Position numbers and translations under genes: made by a program | Shown: positions 5,376-6,490 of the stretch, one piece after another | Layout: every line of letters begins with the position of its first letter | Numbering within the stretch: position 1 is the stretch's first letter | Origin: an uncultured Ruminococcus sp. | Lineage (GTDB): Bacteria > Bacillota > Clostridia > Oscillospirales > Acutalibacteraceae | Length of the DNA: 6,490 nucleotides | Direction: 5' to 3' | NCBI GenBank assembly: GCA_902783815.1 | Contig: CACZSM010000035.1 | Span: 1-6,490 of the forward strand | The notes under the pieces: model-generated | Databases searched by the model: none | The model's input: the letters and a program-made list of their open reading frames with translations, nothing else | What the model was told of the DNA's origin: nothing

Positions 5376-6490
5376 AACTCAATTTCTCCTTCGTATATCG
5401 TTTCTGCAACACCTGTCAGATATACAGTTTCATCTGTATATTCTATCTCCAGGTTTCCTCCTCTGAGCTTAACTGTTATCGGCTCTCCTTTTTTGCAATA
5501 GCCGTTTTCAACTGCTGCTACGGCAACCGCACAGGCACCTGTGCCACATGACCATGTTTCACCAGTTCCTCTTTCCCATACTCTCATCTCAACAGTATGG
5601 CTGTCTATCACCTTTACAAATTCAGCATTGACTCTTTCCGGGAACAGCTCGCTGTTTTCAAACATAGGTCCTATCTTTTCAAGATCTATTTTCTCAACAT
5701 TATTGCAGAATACTACCGTATGCGGATTACCCATTGATACACAGGTGATCTTATACTCCTCGTCACCGATCTTAACAGGCTCATTTATCACAACAGGCTT
5801 ATCAATTGCAACAGGAACAAGCTCTGAACGAAGCTCTGCTTTGCCCATATCTACCTTGAATACATCATTTCTTCCGTCATGTCTGAATACCTTGATCGTC
5901 TTTATGCCGCTGAGAGTTTCTACAGTTATAGTATTGCCTCTTACCATATCATGATCGCAAAGATACTTTCCTATGCAGCGTATGCCATTGCCGCACATCT
6001 TTCCCTCTGATCCATCTGCATTGAACATTCTCATCCTTGCATCTGCCTTATCCGATGGACATATCAGAATAACTCCATCGCCGCCGATACCGTATCTTCT
6101 GTCACTGAAACGAACTGCAAGTCCTTCAGGATTGTTTATCTTCTGCTCAAAGCAGTTGAAGTATATATAGTCATTTCCTGTACCCTGCATCTTTGTAAAT
6201 TTCAGACGAACCTTCTCAGTCCTCATATTATTGATATCAACAAGCTCTGTGCTGTACTCGCTGTACTTACTCTTCAGTGAATCTGCAAGAGCGTTTGCAG
6301 TATCTATAGATGTAAGGCATGGAATGTTTCTTTCAACAGTCTTTCTCCTGATCTTTACACTGTCACGGGTAGGTATTCTGCCCTTTGAAGAAGTAGAGAT
6401 AACATAATTGATCTTACCGCTCTCTATGAGTGTAAGGGTATTTTCCTTGTCATTCACATGGATCTTATCTACCTCAATAACATCAAGTCC
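5372..6490 (-). CDS. dapF: CarB C-terminal (MGS-like) domain fused in frame to diaminopimelate epimerase DapF; 5' end outside window
   Basis: One open frame of 372 codons plus stop reaches the right edge without interruption. The last 277 residues (plus-strand 6205 down to 5375) are a complete DapF, which interconverts LL- and meso-diaminopimelate for lysine and peptidoglycan. It opens KFTKMQGTGNDYIYF. Both catalytic cysteines are present: MCGNGIRC (DapF residue about 71) and TWSCGTGACA (about 220). The roughly 95 residues before it read as the C-terminal allosteric MGS-like domain of carbamoyl-phosphate synthase large subunit: GLDVIEVDKI, IESGKINYVISTSSKGR, RDSVKIRRKTVE, IPCLTSIDTANALADSL and TELVDINNMR, which corresponds to CarB's usual extreme C-terminus. 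DapF starts within about eight residues of that point, so there is almost no linker. The GTG at 6455-6457 is internal to the CarB-like domain and unlikely to be the start. The gene overlaps pyrG by four bases. Whether a full CarB lies upstream cannot be seen. DapF is certain; the CarB origin is a strong motif-based call. Confidence 0.88.
   Translation of the reverse strand, partial: GLDVIEVDKIHVNDKENTLTLIESGKINYVISTSSKGRIPTRDSVKIRRKTVERNIPCLTSIDTANALADSLKSKYSEYSTELVDINNMRTEKVRLKFTKMQGTGNDYIYFNCFEQKINNPEGLAVRFSDRRYGIGGDGVILICPSDKADARMRMFNADGSEGKMCGNGIRCIGKYLCDHDMVRGNTITVETLSGIKTIKVFRHDGRNDVFKVDMGKAELRSELVPVAIDKPVVINEPVKIGDEEYKITCVSMGNPHTVVFCNNVEKIDLEKIGPMFENSELFPERVNAEFVKVIDSHTVEMRVWERGTGETWSCGTGACAVAVAAVENGYCKKGEPITVKLRGGNLEIEYTDETVYLTGVAETIYEGEIEL
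6203..6217 (-). promoter_or_regulatory. Possible internal translation start for DapF (GAGAAGG, 5-nt spacer, CTG)
   Basis: On the minus strand GAGAAGG (6211-6217) lies five bases before CTG (6203-6205). This CTG encodes the residue aligned with the usual initiator Met of stand-alone DapF (M-KFTKM becomes L-KFTKM). CTG is a rare start, so this is either a relic of the ancestral start or a weak site giving free DapF besides the fusion. The purine run also simply encodes Glu-Lys, so it may be fortuitous. Confidence 0.3.

Noticed and set aside
5541..5954. 137-residue open frame on the plus strand
   Set aside because: It is antisense to conserved DapF coding sequence; its Ser/Thr/Leu/Pro-rich composition is that of a reverse-complement shadow.
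5372..6457. DapF beginning at the GTG at 6455-6457 as a 361-aa protein
   Set aside because: The GTG lies inside the CarB-like domain, the frame is open upstream to the window edge with matching CarB-like residues, and no Shine-Dalgarno precedes it.

Overview
The window looks like a low-GC Firmicutes (Clostridia) chromosome. The closest resemblance I can suggest is a Ruminococcus-type member of Oscillospiraceae/Ruminococcaceae. This rests on strong AGGAG-type ribosome binding sites, AT-rich intergenic DNA, the flavour of the CTP synthase and DapF proteins, and an MBOAT/DHHW pair of the kind common in these gut bacteria. The genus is an inference from memory of protein style, not a search result.

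Left part (1-2212, minus strand): a two-gene operon read right to left. The first gene is a complete membrane-bound O-acyltransferase (MBOAT, AlgI/DltB-like). It is followed 13 bp later by a DHHW/AlgX-J-like membrane-anchored protein that runs off the left edge. Together they look like an envelope or exopolysaccharide O-acylation module: the MBOAT would move the acyl group across the membrane and the DHHW partner would probably transfer it outside. A good sigma-A-type promoter for the pair lies at 2184-2212.

Middle (2118-2444, then 2445-3641, plus strand): an AT-rich divergent intergenic region of about 330 bp contains the MBOAT promoter, several inverted repeats and long A/T tracts. It is followed by a monocistronic gene for a 398-aa exported protein of unknown function. 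A strong hairpin with a perfect 13-bp stem (3686-3731) separates this gene from the convergent genes on the right and can serve both strands.

Right part (3741-6490, minus strand): a tightly packed biosynthetic operon. Its last gene is pyrG (CTP synthase, 544 aa, complete), whose ATG overlaps the stop of the preceding gene in an ATGA junction. The preceding frame is the most notable item in the window. It contains a complete DapF (diaminopimelate epimerase) domain, and the same frame continues upstream without a stop, through what reads as the C-terminal MGS-like allosteric domain of carbamoyl-phosphate synthase large subunit (CarB), to the window edge. The simplest reading is an in-frame CarB-DapF fusion. 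At the position of DapF's usual initiator Met there is a CTG codon with a Shine-Dalgarno-like GAGAAGG five bases upstream, so a separately initiated DapF is also possible. The operon would join carbamoyl phosphate synthesis (pyrimidine and arginine), meso-diaminopimelate supply (lysine and peptidoglycan) and CTP synthesis.

No RNA genes, CRISPR arrays, insertion sequences or prophage signals were seen.
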